The notes under the pieces were generated by a model. It made no database searches. It was not told the origin of the DNA and saw only the letters and a list, made by a program, of their open reading frames with translations. Made by a program: the position numbers and the translations under genes. A DNA stretch of 64,000 bases from Rhynchopus sp. YZ270_cl-10 (lineage: Eukaryota; Euglenozoa; Diplonemea; Diplonemida; Diplonemidae): contig OZ037877.1 in the NCBI GenBank assembly GCA_964035575.1, positions 992,001-1,056,000 on the forward strand, in the 5' to 3' direction. Below are positions 32,477 to 43,592 of the stretch, piece after piece (the first letter of the stretch is position 1; the number at the start of each line of letters is the position of its first letter).

Positions 32477-32843
32477 GTTTTTTTTTAAAACCATTAGTTG
32501 CCCCCGTATGATTTCATTTTCTTCTTTTGGGAGAGCACAAAACAGCAAACAAAACAAAAAAACATTGTCTTACGGGAACCACATGCCTTAACATGAACCC
32601 CCCCCCTCCTCCTCCCCACACTCTGTATTTTTTAAAAAATCATTACACTTTTCTCCAACCACCCTACCTCCCGCCAGAACCCCCCCCTATAGTCACCCCT
32701 TCCCCCACACCCCACACCCCCCCTTCACATCAGTTTTTTGTGTGACAGCGTGCCTGAATAATAGAATTTCACTTCTATTTGAAAAAAAAACCCCCTTCAC
32801 ATTCATCGAACCCCTCTTTCGAAGCTTCACCTTTTTTTTCGAT

Positions 32844-34859
32844 ATGAAGGGAATGTATGTATTGCTGCTTCTTGGGTCCTCTTTGTGTGCTGGGGAGAAT
32901 CCTCTGCTAGGCAATGCGTTTTATACGACAACTACGGGGGTGTGGACGGCAGGGTTGAGTGGTGGCGCACCACAGCGTATCGCAAGCTATAGCACCGAAG
33001 CGGCAACATTGTGCAGTGACAAGGCGGCGGGGCTGGATGTAGACATTATCGCTGGATGGGTTGTCTTGAGCTGCTATTCCGCCATCTTCCACTCCAGGTT
33101 CGACCCAATGAACCTCACCGTCACACCGGAGATGGAAAAAGTAGAATTAAAGGTTCCCCGACTGACTGTAGAGCGCTTTCATGGGGTCGCGATAGATACG
33201 ACCCTCCAAATGGCTTATGTCGCAAGCTTTGAAAGCATTGCCTGGGTCGTTCGTGGCTTCAGTATTGAAAGCTGTAATGGTCTTTCTGATACGGACTGCG
33301 ATGCGTCCGCCTATTGTTATACTTCTGGAGGGGGCTGTATACGTAATGGAGGGTATAAATTGTTTCAGGTGCTTTCGAGTGACCCGGTCGCGGGGGGGTT
33401 GTATGCGGATGAAAAGAATGATATCTGGTTGTCGCATTTCGATGATTTCTCTGTAGGCACGGTGACCAATCAGAGGGGGGAGATTGTGCCTCATGTGGGG
33501 ACCTATTTCACGGCGGCGAGCTATGGTGTGATGGAGTTGGGATACCCTGTCATTGCTGCGGGACATCTTTATATCATTGCGATGCGCGACAACAGCTCGG
33601 CGCTCCTTGATTTCCCCATGGACGGCAGCACTTCGCACGCTGTTCTGTTCGATCTGCTTCCTTTACAACACGGCAACCACGTCGGCAGCGGCAGCCGCGT
33701 CCACCAACCCTCCTTCGGGGTCACCACAGTCACCGTAAACGGAAACACCCTTCTCGACCGCCTCGTCTTTGTACACAACCAAGACGACGAAGGCAGCGTG
33801 GTCTCCACAGTATGCAAAAACTCTGTATGTAACACACAGATGGCCAGCCTCGACAAGGTTCCCGGAGGTGCCATGGGTGTGCTATCCTTCAGAAGCCCTT
33901 CTCGCGCTGTTGCGACTGCCGTTCCGACTGCAGTTCCACCTACATCAGCACCACCCACAACATCGCCGACCACATTACTACCAAATACACCACCCCCAAC
34001 GCCTGCCCCGGAGACTGACCTCCCAACCATGGTGCCCGCTCCACCGTGCACTCCGCTGCCCACTCCACTGCCAACCGTTTCGACTGCAGACTCTTCTTCC
34101 TCCTCCTGCGACGAAGGGTTTTCGATGGTGCAGCTCGCGATCGGCATTGTATCGGGTGTATTAGCAGGAGTGTGTCTAGGGTTTATTGGGGGGAGGGTAA
34201 CGCAGGGGAAAAAGAGGAAGACGATCAACACAGGAGACGACCACGCAAGCCTAGAAGAGCTGTTAGACCAGGGGCCGGAACATGAGGAAATGATAGCACA
34301 GATTATTGGGAGTGATGCGCCGAGTACTCCAGAGCTGCCTGTTTTGAGTAATACGCATACTTCAAATGTGTTTGCGCCGATTGGGGAGAAGCAGCACTCA
34401 GATTTAATCCAAGACTGCGATTTCTCGGAGGGGCACAAATGGCGTGATAGGGTCGTGTCGGGAGAGATTATTGCTCCGGCGCTTTCTGTTGGCGGACATA
34501 CCCCACCGACGACGCACAATCTGCACCAAACCTACAGCCATGGGGGGCAGCTCCACATCGAGACAGCAACGTCGCCGCGTGCAGGGAACCGCAAACGTGG
34601 ACTAGCCCTCGGCCTCTCGTCCTCTGCGCAACGTAATACGCCGTCCCTCGGGGTGTCAAATGACTCCATCCGCGCAACAACCCCAAGAGGAGCGCAGCGC
34701 AGCTCCCCATTCGGAGGGCGTGTGAGTCCAGGTGGTCATGTGGCTAGAAGTGTAACCCCAGGCGCAGGAAGGACAAGCCCCACCCCGCGATTCGGAAACG
34801 TTAGTGGACACCGGAGAAAGGGGATGACATTAGTGGGGGACGATCGGTTGATGGCATAG
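32844..34859 (+). CDS. Type I membrane receptor-like protein, paralogue 2
   Basis: The product has 671 residues, starting at ATG 32844 after CCTTTTTTTTCGAT, which places the signal peptide (1-16) first. The ectodomain (about 17-355) aligns with the 21650 protein: TTGVW, GLDVD...GWVVLSC, HGVAIDT, AYVASFE, YKLFQV, IWLSH, GTVTNQ, ELGYP, QPSFG. It includes the four-cysteine insert (SCNGL...CDASAYCYTSGGGC). The Thr/Pro stalk (about 357-420) is longer and more Pro-rich. A transmembrane helix (about 426-451) and basic GKKRKT follow, then the conserved tail (HASLEELL; LPVLSNTHTSNVFAPIGE; DLIQDCDFSEGHKWRDR, about 466-544). The remaining about 125 residues are Ser-Pro/Thr-Pro-rich (SSPFGG, RVSPGG, SVTPGA, RTSPTP), resembling proline-directed kinase sites. 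The G/C-rich third positions in the 5' half shift to more A/G-ending codons in the 3' half. Function is inferred only: a surface receptor with a signalling tail. Confidence 0.85.
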   Translation: MKGMYVLLLLGSSLCAGENPLLGNAFYTTTTGVWTAGLSGGAPQRIASYSTEAATLCSDKAAGLDVDIIAGWVVLSCYSAIFHSRFDPMNLTVTPEMEKVELKVPRLTVERFHGVAIDTTLQMAYVASFESIAWVVRGFSIESCNGLSDTDCDASAYCYTSGGGCIRNGGYKLFQVLSSDPVAGGLYADEKNDIWLSHFDDFSVGTVTNQRGEIVPHVGTYFTAASYGVMELGYPVIAAGHLYIIAMRDNSSALLDFPMDGSTSHAVLFDLLPLQHGNHVGSGSRVHQPSFGVTTVTVNGNTLLDRLVFVHNQDDEGSVVSTVCKNSVCNTQMASLDKVPGGAMGVLSFRSPSRAVATAVPTAVPPTSAPPTTSPTTLLPNTPPPTPAPETDLPTMVPAPPCTPLPTPLPTVSTADSSSSSCDEGFSMVQLAIGIVSGVLAGVCLGFIGGRVTQGKKRKTINTGDDHASLEELLDQGPEHEEMIAQIIGSDAPSTPELPVLSNTHTSNVFAPIGEKQHSDLIQDCDFSEGHKWRDRVVSGEIIAPALSVGGHTPPTTHNLHQTYSHGGQLHIETATSPRAGNRKRGLALGLSSSAQRNTPSLGVSNDSIRATTPRGAQRSSPFGGRVSPGGHVARSVTPGAGRTSPTPRFGNVSGHRRKGMTLVGDDRLMA

Positions 34860-35961
34860 AAGGTTTATGGATGTGGCCGTTCTTCTTCTTCTTCTTCTTC
34901 TTTTTTTTTTTTTTTGAAGTTTTTGGAAAAAGAAAACAGTGATTGGTACGCGAGGGGATGGACGATGGGGGGGAAACCGAGGGGAGTTCTCTGCAGTGTG
35001 TTATTTTTTTTTTCACTGTTCACGAGAAGGGCTTTGTATTTCAAGCCTGGGGATGCGTCCAATGAGAATCACGTCGGCAGAAAAGATCGGGAATGTATGT
35101 TTTATTTCAAGCCAACTTTTTAGTACAGTGCACAATGCTCATGTGGAGAAGGTTAAACAACGCCATACCAGGGGATAGGAGAGAGAGAGAGAGTGATGAA
35201 GAAGTTATACGTGCGTTTGCCAGACAGTATGATGTGTGTGAGAGGAACATTCATCTTTCAAGTTTTTCTTGTTTTTTGTTTTTGTTTTTTTTTTGTCCAA
35301 ATGTGAATACACCGTGTAACTCAGCTACTTCGTTTTCCGTGGGTAGGTTTGTGACCCCGTGATGCAATGATGCTTGTATTGTGCAATTTTTTTTGTGTGG
35401 GTTTTGTTCTGTTTGAAGCTTGCGCTTTGTAAAGCTAAGGCCCTCCCCCCCAGCGACGATGCCCAGAATTGATTGCAGGGAGAAAAGGTAATTGATTTAT
35501 TGCGCTGCTCATTTGAAGAGGTGTTGAAGGGTTTTTATGAATGTGCTTTGAGAAAAAAAAAATCGTTTGTTAGGTCAAAATGAGTCGCTCTCTGGCGGCT
35601 ATCACCACCAGCCTGCCTCAAAGGAACAAAAGAACATCTGGAACTGTTTCCTGGACTGTGTAGTTTTTTTTTATTTTATTTTTGTTGAAGATGTAGTGTA
35701 CACGATGAACATTCATCTTCAAGAGATATTGTATTTTCCAAGGATGGACGTAAGCATAGGTTGATGCTTGGGGGCCATCTTTTTGATATTTTTGTTTTTG
35801 TTTTTTTTGAAATAGCCCTGGTTTCTTGTACGTTTAGTTCGTTAGTTTGTTTATTTGTTGAAGGCGTGGTTAGTAAGGGCATGCTCGCAATCGTAGTGGT
35901 AGCGTAACCGCCATTCTCTCCACGCCAACCCAGGGACCAAGAACCGAAGTGCATCAATGTA
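34860..35961. other. Intergenic with family C and E repeats
   Basis: Contents: a TTC microsatellite (about 34880-34903), family C tails (35015-35060, 35089-35122) and family E-like hairpins (35228-35275, 35687-35735). No gene is seen. Confidence 0.5.
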
Positions 35962-36916
35962 CAGTCCCGCCTCTAATTAGTGAATTTCTAATTTATAAAT
36001 TCGACCAAATCTGAAAATATTTAATTAGCGACTTTATAAATTAGAACGTCACTAATTAAGATTTTATAAATTAGCTTGTCCACCCAAATCCCAGTCTGAA
36101 TCTCTACAAGACTATCTGCATCTTTCTCTCCGACCATCATGTCTGTCTCCACCACGGAATGAACGGAAAAAATGAAAGAAATATGCCGAAGATGTGACCA
36201 TCGTCGAGCAGGCTGTCCTCACCGCCCCGGAGATTGTCACCATCACAGACAACGCCATGGCGGATGACAGAGAAGTTGAAAGTGCCAGCCTCACCGTTCA
36301 TCGGCGGACGCAGGCACTGATGACAGACCGCACGCTGATGTGATGGCGTGGTGGAATGACGCTCACCCAGGACGCCATATTTCTGCTCCCACCATCTCCA
36401 AGTACAAAACCCACAAAAAGAGAGCGGTTCGTACTTCACCCAAGGCTCTTTTGAACCCCGAGGAGCTGAAGAGGTTTCTCAACCTTACGGGGATGACCCG
36501 CAAGTTCAACAGCCAACCGATTTGCGTCGCTTGCGAGGGGGATGGTGGTGAAGACGAGGCGGGACACGCCTCGGTGTAACCGACTCCTGGTGCCAGGTCT
36601 TTTCATCTCGTGGGCGAAATAGACCATGGAGGTGAACGGCATGCGCGTCCGCACAGCCACCACCGACCGCACCGTTTTTTACCTCCGTGTATCACTGATT
36701 ACACACCTCCTTTTCCACACATTCCTCCAACAGAACCCGCACAAACCCGTCGTCACTTGTGCAGGCAAGAAAAATTTTTTCGGCTCCGCCGGGGAAAATA
36801 AATTCAATAACTTAGTATTCCCCCCCGAAAAATAAATTAATTCACGACTTTATAAATTAGAACGTCACTAATTAGGATTTTATAAAATAAAACGCTATTA
36901 ATAATAGGCGGGACTG
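35962..36916. mobile_element. pogo/Tigger-like TIR element with captured sequence, 955 bp
   Basis: Ends CAGTCCCGCCT...AGGCGGGACTG are flanked by TA (35960-35961, 36917-36918), as in pogo/Tigger elements. Both subterminal regions repeat TTTATAAATTAGAACGTCAC and ACTAATTA. There is no DDE transposase. The interior (36126-36810) has protein-like composition in separate + frames: about 36185-36341 (AEDVTIVEQAVLTAPEIV and onward) and 36340-36579 (EELKRFLNLTGMTRKF, CVACEG). It includes an inverted family B repeat at 36288-36322. It may be a captured host gene fragment; I do not recognise it. Confidence 0.75.
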
Positions 36917-37312
36917 TATTACAGACTTCGTAAAATTTAATGAAACACAAAAAAAAAACAGAGGGAAAATGCATTTTGTTGTTATTCTCCCGTTGTACAA
37001 AACTTTCTGAAGACTTTGTAAAAAAAAAAGAAAAACTGACTTTCGACTGCCCTCCCCTTTCCCAGCAATACTGAGAGAACCAACCAATTTTTTTTTGTGT
37101 TTTTTTTTAAAACCACTTTTTTTCATTAACCATCCCCGCCCCTTTTCAGGTGACTAATTCCACAGAGGCTTAGGATCATCTGACAACCTTTTATCTACTT
37201 TTTTCTTCTTCTTTTATTTTTTTTTTTTGCGATAAACACACACACACACGATGCTTACAGTTCTTTGGAAGCTCGTGCAAATCAAATCAGATCAAAAATA
37301 AAAGGGGTAAAG

Positions 37313-37420
37313 ACAGTCTGGTACTCCCAGGTTTGACTTTTGGGCAGTTCAGAACTGTTCAAAATGCAAACGTTGTGGTTCTGAACTGTCCAAAAGTCAA
37401 ACCTGGGGGTACCAGACTGT
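37313..37420. mobile_element. Short palindromic MITE, 108 bp
   Basis: ACAGTCTGGTACTCCCAGG and its near-perfect inverse, with arms continuing through GACTTTTGG and AGTTCAGAAC, leave a loop of about 15 bp. No coding. Confidence 0.7.
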
Positions 37421-37443
37421 TCTTGCCCCAACATAAAATCAAA

Positions 37444-37533
37444 CAGTGTTTCCCACGGTGAGATTTTGGGGTGAGAAATCTCACAAAAAAAAAAAAAAAA
37501 AAAAAAAGTGAGGTGAGAAATCTCACCTGCAGG

Positions 37534-37565
<32 letters not shown>

Positions 37566-38191
37566 GGTTGAACCACGGGAGTACCATGGGGAACTGGGTT
37601 GCTGACCGCACCATTCAGGCTGTACCTCAATTTTTTTTTGCCTGCGGCGCCATTTTCCCTTTTTTGCTCCGCAAAAAAGGGTTAGGTGTGTGACTTTGTG
37701 CTGTAAAAAGATAGATTTTTACACTGTACCCTAATTTTTTTTCGCCTGCGGCGCCATTTGTTTGATTTTTTTTTTGCTCCGCAAAAATCCCTATGTTCCC
37801 AATGTCCCTGGTCAGCAGTGCTGAAAAAATTTTGGGCACAAAAACAAGCTGACCCCCCAATCTTCCAACGACAGTGACATTTATGTCAACAATTTTTAGA
37901 AATGTTGCGTACCGTGGCTTCGCTTGGGTGCCATGCCTGTCATGACTGCCGTTTATTTTGTAAATGTACTGAGTTTACTGATAATTCGTATACCACGTGT
38001 GCCTGGTGCAAATATCAATGAAGTGCCGAACTCCGAGAAATTCTCACATTCCGCCGGAGGCCCCCAACTTGAGCTAAGGTGGGGACCCGGGCGCGCGAAG
38101 CGCGCCCGGGCTCGCCACACCTATACAAAAACCCGCAAAACCGCAAAATCTCACCTATTTTCAGAGTTAGGTGAGATGCTGGGAAACACTG
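37444..38191. mobile_element. Non-autonomous hAT element, 748 bp
   Basis: The ends are CAGTGTTTCCCACGGTGAG and, inverted, CAGTGTTTCCCAGCATCTC, flanked by a perfect 8-bp duplication AAATCAAA (37436-37443, 38192-38199). It carries a segment also found inverted at 54600-54770 (CCTGCGGCGCCATTTT and CTCCGCAAAAAAGGG) and module Y (37905-38110), plus hairpin CCCGGGCGCGC/GCGCGCCCGGG at 38087-38111. Confidence 0.9.
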
Positions 38192-38199
38192 AAATCAAA

Positions 38200-39489
38200 A
38201 AAAAAAAAAAAAAAACATCCGGGTTCATAATTTCAGTACAATGCCTTCGGACGACACTACGTACAGAACCTACCCTCGGTAGGCGATTTGTTGAAGCAAA
38301 AATAACAAACAAAAAAAATATAGTGGAGTTCATCATCGGGTGTCTGCACTAATACAACTAAGTTTTCAAAAAAAAAAAAAAGCAAAACAAATGTCAAAAT
38401 AGCCTTTGGCCATAGCCACGCTTTGACGCAGGGAATAAATCCCGAACCGCGAAGCTCACAAAAGCCAAACCTATCTCGCAGTAAAAAAAAACCCAGCCCA
38501 GCCTGAAAAAAGACGAAGCCATTTCCGCACTGTGAGCTTTGATATCTTTTTACCCAACTTTTCTTTAAAAAAGCTAGCTGTATTTTTTTTTTTCCTTTTG
38601 ACCCTCAACCCCTCCGCGATGCCCCCCCGTCGTTGTATGTGCACGAGAGACATGCATTCTTTTATTTTATTTTTTTTCAAGGTGACTAAGCAGGAGAGGC
38701 TTAGGATCATCTTACAAACTTTTTTTTTTTGTACAGAACCTTGTATGCTTCCAACGGCAAATGAATTAAGCATTAAACTTAGATTCATCTTGCCAACTCT
38801 TTTTTTTTAATTTTTTTTATAGTGCCTTACGCTGATGTATGGTGAGGTGTTTGCACTTTTTCTTCTCTCTCTTTTTTATGCGATACCCACACAACATTTC
38901 CCTCAGCCTCCCTTCGACCCGACAGAAACTGTTCCGAATCCTGGATGGTGCTGCCTTTTTCTTCTCTATCTCTCTCTTCTCCCGTCAAAGTACTGCGTTC
39001 CCACGTCACAGTGCTTTTTTTTTTTTTGGTGAAGCGCGTGGAGTAAAAGGAGTGAGGTTGTGCACGCCAGGTGGAAAAAGGGGGAGTGAAAGGAGTGTTT
39101 TGCTGTAAATTCAATTTCTCATGAGGTAATTTTTTTGAGGGGGGAGAGAGCGAGAGGGGGGGAGTCGTACTGTAGGGTGGGGGGGTATGGGTGTTAGCGA
39201 TTTTGGTGTAATGGCCAGGGAACGTTATATCCTCCCACCCCCCACTCGCCCTTTTCTGTACTTTTCCAAAGAAAAAGAATTAAAAAAAAAAAAAAAAATG
39301 GTTTGTTTTCCGGTGCCCTACATCCTGAGGGGCTGTCCTGTGAGGCGGTCTCTTTCAATGCTGTTTTGACTCCTTTTTTTTTAGGCCGTTTATATTTCGA
39401 AAAGCTTCCTCTCTTTTTTAGTCGTAAAGATGGTGTGGCTGAAACCAGCGAATTCCACTGATAAAAAAAATGATAACAAACTGCTAAAT
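38200..39489. other. Intergenic with family D, A and B repeats
   Basis: Family D (38318-38372), family A (38680-38725, stem CTAAGC...GCTTAG) and family B (38829-38880) follow one another within 560 bp. No gene is seen. Confidence 0.55.
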
Positions 39490-40405
39490 CATACTTGGAC
39501 CGCCCGAAATATATTTCGGGCATTTCGGGCGATTTCGGGCGAATTAGGGGCGGATTTCGGGCGATTTTGTGCGCCCGAAGTCGCCCGAAATCGCCCGAAA
39601 TGCAGATTTCGGGCGAATTCGGGCGCTTTTTCCGTAGTGAAAACCGACTAGGTAGGGTTCTACTCATTTTCGCAAAAAACTTTTTATATTTGGAAAGATT
39701 TGATGCCAAATCTGTCAAAATAAGCAAGAATCGAAAACTTTTGTACACCTGAGTGCACTTTGGAGGCCCGTGAGAATCACCACCAAGTCACGGGTTTTCT
39801 GACTATCATTTGCTTATTCCTACCCAAAACACACTATGAACCGGGTTTTCACTATTTTTTCGTATTTCAGGGAGAATTTTTGTGAATTTTCGGGTCACAG
39901 GGTGGTTCTGACCCATTCTCGGGGTGTTTCGGGCCTGTAGTTGCTCAGGAGATGCCCAAAAACGTGAAAAATCGCCTTTTTACGTTTTTAGTAGTATTTT
40001 AGTGTAAATTGGTAGGGAAATCGGTTTTATACGTGGCTGCTAACAGAGCTGCACTCATATAAGTTGGGTTCTACTAGGAATTTTTGCTCAATTTTTTTTT
40101 CTTTGAACAAATTTTGTGCCAATCTTTCAAATAAAGCGTTAGATTTTTACACTGATAGCATGCTTCCCAGCACACATAAGATACTGGTTGTGCGCCCGAA
40201 TTCGCCCGAATCTGCCCGAAATCGCCCGAATTCGCCCGAAATGTGCCCGAATTCGCCCGAAATGCGCCCGAATTCGCCCGAATTACGTATAAATTCCCTT
40301 TAAAACGCCCGAAATATATTTCGGGCACATTTCGGGCGCTCGGGATCCGCGCCCGAAAAATCCGCCCGAATTCGCCCGAAATATATTTCGGGCGGTCCAA
40401 GTATG
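39490..40405. mobile_element. TIR element with GCCCGAA subterminal repeats, 916 bp
   Basis: TIR CATACTTGGACCGCCCGAAA and its inverse, extended by ATATATTTCGGGC, are flanked by CTAAAT on both sides (39484-39489, 40406-40411); alternatively TA within the ends is the target. Many TCGGGCGA/TCGCCCGA units form the subterminal regions. The interior is non-coding; about 39865-39950 is related to 62905-63025 (inverted). Confidence 0.75.
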
Positions 40406-40411
40406 CTAAAT

Positions 40412-42042
40412 AATACTCTTTTTTTTTTAGGGTTCAGCCACACCAAAAGAGTTATCTGATGATTTAAGTCGCTTCCCCAAAGCAATGTTATTGGATGGCA
40501 CGCGTTTACGAACTGGGCCATGATTTTTCCCTTAGGGTGCCTCACTGGAAATGGTAATCCCTGGGCTTCGTTTTCTCTCTTTTTGCATGGTGTATTGCCG
40601 ATATGCCCATGTCCTCTGCTTTGTTCTGTTATACGTCCTTTGGGGTGGGGTTGTGGAGATTGGTGTGCACTGTGAAACACACTTCTTATCTTTGGGGGTT
40701 TTCTGTTATGCTATGTTACAAGTGTGTAGAGTACTGCAAGACCTAGGTAGAGTAGACCCTTCGTTATTTTTCTTTTTCCTTTTTTTAGATGGGAACATTT
40801 TGTGTTGATCCCTCCTGCTATCAATTTATTGATTGCAGGAGGGATCAACAAGGCAGGCATATGTTGAAATTCTTTTCCTTTTTTTAAAGATACACGATGT
40901 GCTTCGTATTTCCATGATACACTTTTTTTTCCTCTTCCTCTCCCCTCTCTGCTATGCTTTCTGTTCTCCTGAAATTGAAAGTCTGAATCCAATATATTTT
41001 CTTCGGGAAAAAAAAATCTTTTTTTTTTTGAAGTAAGGGGCCTTTACTCGCTCGATGCTACAGCCCAATCGAAGCCTGTTTTTTTGTTTTTTTTTTTGTT
41101 ACCTTTATTGTACACTTTAGTGTGTAAAATAACGTCGAGAGAAACCTTTGAAGACGGCAAAACAACGTCAGTGGATATTGATTGATTCGTCTGCGTTTTG
41201 AGATAATCCACCTGATTTTTCCTGAGATTTGATGGAGTTTAGTGGTATTTGAACCCCCCAGACATTACCGAACTCCACCAAAATTTCAGGCAAAATCAGA
41301 TGGACAACAGTTTTTCAACTAAACCACTCTTTCCATAGCGATTCTCAAAGCGGGGTTGAACGGAGAACAACGTTTTTCTACACCTTCAGTACAAAATAAC
41401 GCAAACCAAAAAAAAAGTTAAAACAAAAACCGCACAGTTCAGAAATAGTGGAGCTCATCCTCGGATGTCTGCACTAATACAACCAAGTTTTCAAAATTGT
41501 GTGTACGTTGAGGAAAGGCAACTTCCTATTAAGCCCGCTGACTCCATTTTCTTGGAGCTTCGAGGACCGTACATAGCTTCGTTCCCCTAAAAGGAATGGT
41601 AATTTTTTTCTTCTTCAAAAAATGGTGTTGTCCTGAACACCTGTCAAGGACATGTCAATATAGGTACCCTCCGGAACACCAAAAAAAAACAAAGAAGACA
41701 GAGGCTTAACCTATCCTAGCAACATCCAGAACCCACCTTCTTGGATTTGGGCGATTGTTGAAGGAAAAATATAATTAGAAACACACACTGACACTATTGT
41801 CAGTTTTCTTTTGTGTGAACCTGCTCCAAAGCCCCTTCAAAACACCATTTTTTTTTGTCACCCACGGCAAAAAAAACTCCTGCCACTTAGGGAAGAGGTG
41901 GTCTTTACGTTGCACTTCCTTTTTTGGCAGGCAATTTAAGCACAGAAACGCCTCTTTGGGTCCGGGGGTTTTATTTTTATTTTTATTTTATTTTTTAATC
42001 GACCGTGCAAAAAATTATAGCCGGTTTAGCCTGTTTAGACTG
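40412..42042. other. Intergenic, palindromes and one family D copy
   Basis: Contents: palindrome TTGATCCCTCCTGC...GCAGGAGGGATCAA (about 40804-40851), a foldback around CCTGATTTTTCCTGAG and its relatives (41205-41312; CACCAAAATTTCAGGC also near 26270 and 57920), and family D (41445-41505). No gene is seen. Confidence 0.5.
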
Positions 42043-42175
42043 TATAAAGAGGTCGCGTGGGGTTGCCGAGCGGTTGTGAACCGCCTCCGTTCTCTTACGG
42101 TACGGACCACTTCACATCTCACCCCTTTGCATGAGCTCGACTGAGCTGCGTTTTAGCACGTTCCAAATACTTCTT
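42043..42175 (+). ncRNA. Candidate Pol III RNA or tRNA-related SINE, copy 2
   Basis: Matches 9443-9580 from TATAAAGAGG to GTTTTAGCACGTT with few changes (TTGCCGAGCGGTTG identical). Flanks differ. The 3' T-run is interrupted, so termination is less clear than in copy 1. Confidence 0.5.
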
Positions 42176-42990
42176 TGTAGCGATACAGCCAAGACGAGTC
42201 TAGATTCATGTCTTTGCTGCCTGTCTGGTGCAGCATACCTTTGGTGTTTGGTGTCATGGGTGTTCCGTATTCCGGGGGTTTTCGGGGAAAAATCGGGTCC
42301 GTATTCCACTATTTTTCTTTGGGTGGGCTTCCCCTTTGGGGGTCAAAAACAGGGTCAAAACACCCCAAAACTGGTCTTATTTGAATTTTTGGTGACCCGA
42401 GCGTTCAGCGGTGGTACTATAAAAAAAAATTGGCGTGGCTGCATAACCGCACAGTACTCTCTGGATGGAGGAGACGAGGAGAAAGCGGGTTGTTTGAGAA
42501 CTGCCCGTTCCTTATGGTATTGGGGTTGGTGGGGGTGGGGTTGCAGGAAGAATGGAAGAGAGTCGTGAGTCTGCTCGCCCTTTTCTGAGGTGAGGTGTGG
42601 GGAGTGTGGTCTTTCGGAAAAACTTTTCTGAGAGCCACGGAGAGGGGGGGAGGGGGTTGGAGGTTGGGGAAGTGGGGGGGAGCCTACGGTTGTCAATGCC
42701 CAGCATATTGCTGCTGGGGAGAGCTGGGAGGCGGGGTTTTCTGTTGTTTCCCCTTTTCCTCCCTCGGTGTGGTGTTCCAAGCGGGGGGGTGGGTGGGATG
42801 GAAGGGTTTGGCTGATCCGTGCAGAGTATTTCGTGCATCTTCTTGGGATGACTGGGATACCAAAAATTTGGCCAAAAAATATTGGGATCCCCATGTGTAC
42901 GTGCTGTAGCGTTCTTTTTTCAAAGCCACAACTACAGGATAGTTCACTCTTGTTCAACCACAACGCTGTGTATACTGTGTATACACCGTA

Positions 42991-43222
42991 TACACAGTAT
43001 ACACAGTATACACAGTATACACAGTATACACAGTATACACAGTATACACAGTATACACAGTATACACAGTATACACAGTATACACAGTATACACAGTATA
43101 CACAGTATACACAGTATACACAGTATACACAGTATACACAGTATACACAGTATACACAGTATACACAGTATACACAGTATACACAGTATACACAGTATAC
43201 ACAGTATAAAAAGTATACACAG
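42991..43222. repeat. Satellite array, 9-bp monomer TATACACAG
   Basis: About 25 copies, preceded by inverted units (CTGTGTATA) at 42968-42985, so the left edge forms a hairpin. The same monomer recurs at 59503-59697. Confidence 0.96.
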
Positions 43223-43231
43223 GGGATTGGG

Positions 43232-43501
43232 AGTACAGTACAGTACAGTACAGTACAGTACAGTACAGTACAGTACAGTACAGTACAGTACAGTACAGTA
43301 CAGTACAGTACAGTACAGTACAGTACAGTACAGTACAGTACAGTACAGTACAGTACAGTACAGTACAGTACAGTACAGTACAGTACAGTACAGTACAGTA
43401 CAGTACAGTACAGTACAGTACAGTACAGTACAGTACAGTACAGTACAGTACAGTACAGTACAGTACAGTACAGTACAGTACAGTACAGTACAGTACAGTA
43501 G
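43232..43501. repeat. Satellite array, 5-bp monomer TACAG
   Basis: About 54 perfect copies begin 10 bp after the 9-bp array. The order 9-mer then 5-mer is the same at 59503-60087. Confidence 0.96.
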
Positions 43502-43592
43502 GATTCACCCGTGCAGTGGTGGGGTCAATCTCGAAAGTTGGACAATTTTTTGTTGTAGTCTTTTGAAAGGTTCAGGGGGGTTTTTGTGTCTC

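Noticed and set aside
36340-36579. Independent small gene (80 codons) with CVACEG motif
   Set aside because: It lies inside a TIR element with no acceptor-like tract before the ATG; treated as element cargo instead.
42355-42963. Minus-strand frame of about 200 codons inside a hAT-like element
   Set aside because: Pro/Ser-rich translation of a G-rich strand, crosses the element's repeat content, no domain features.
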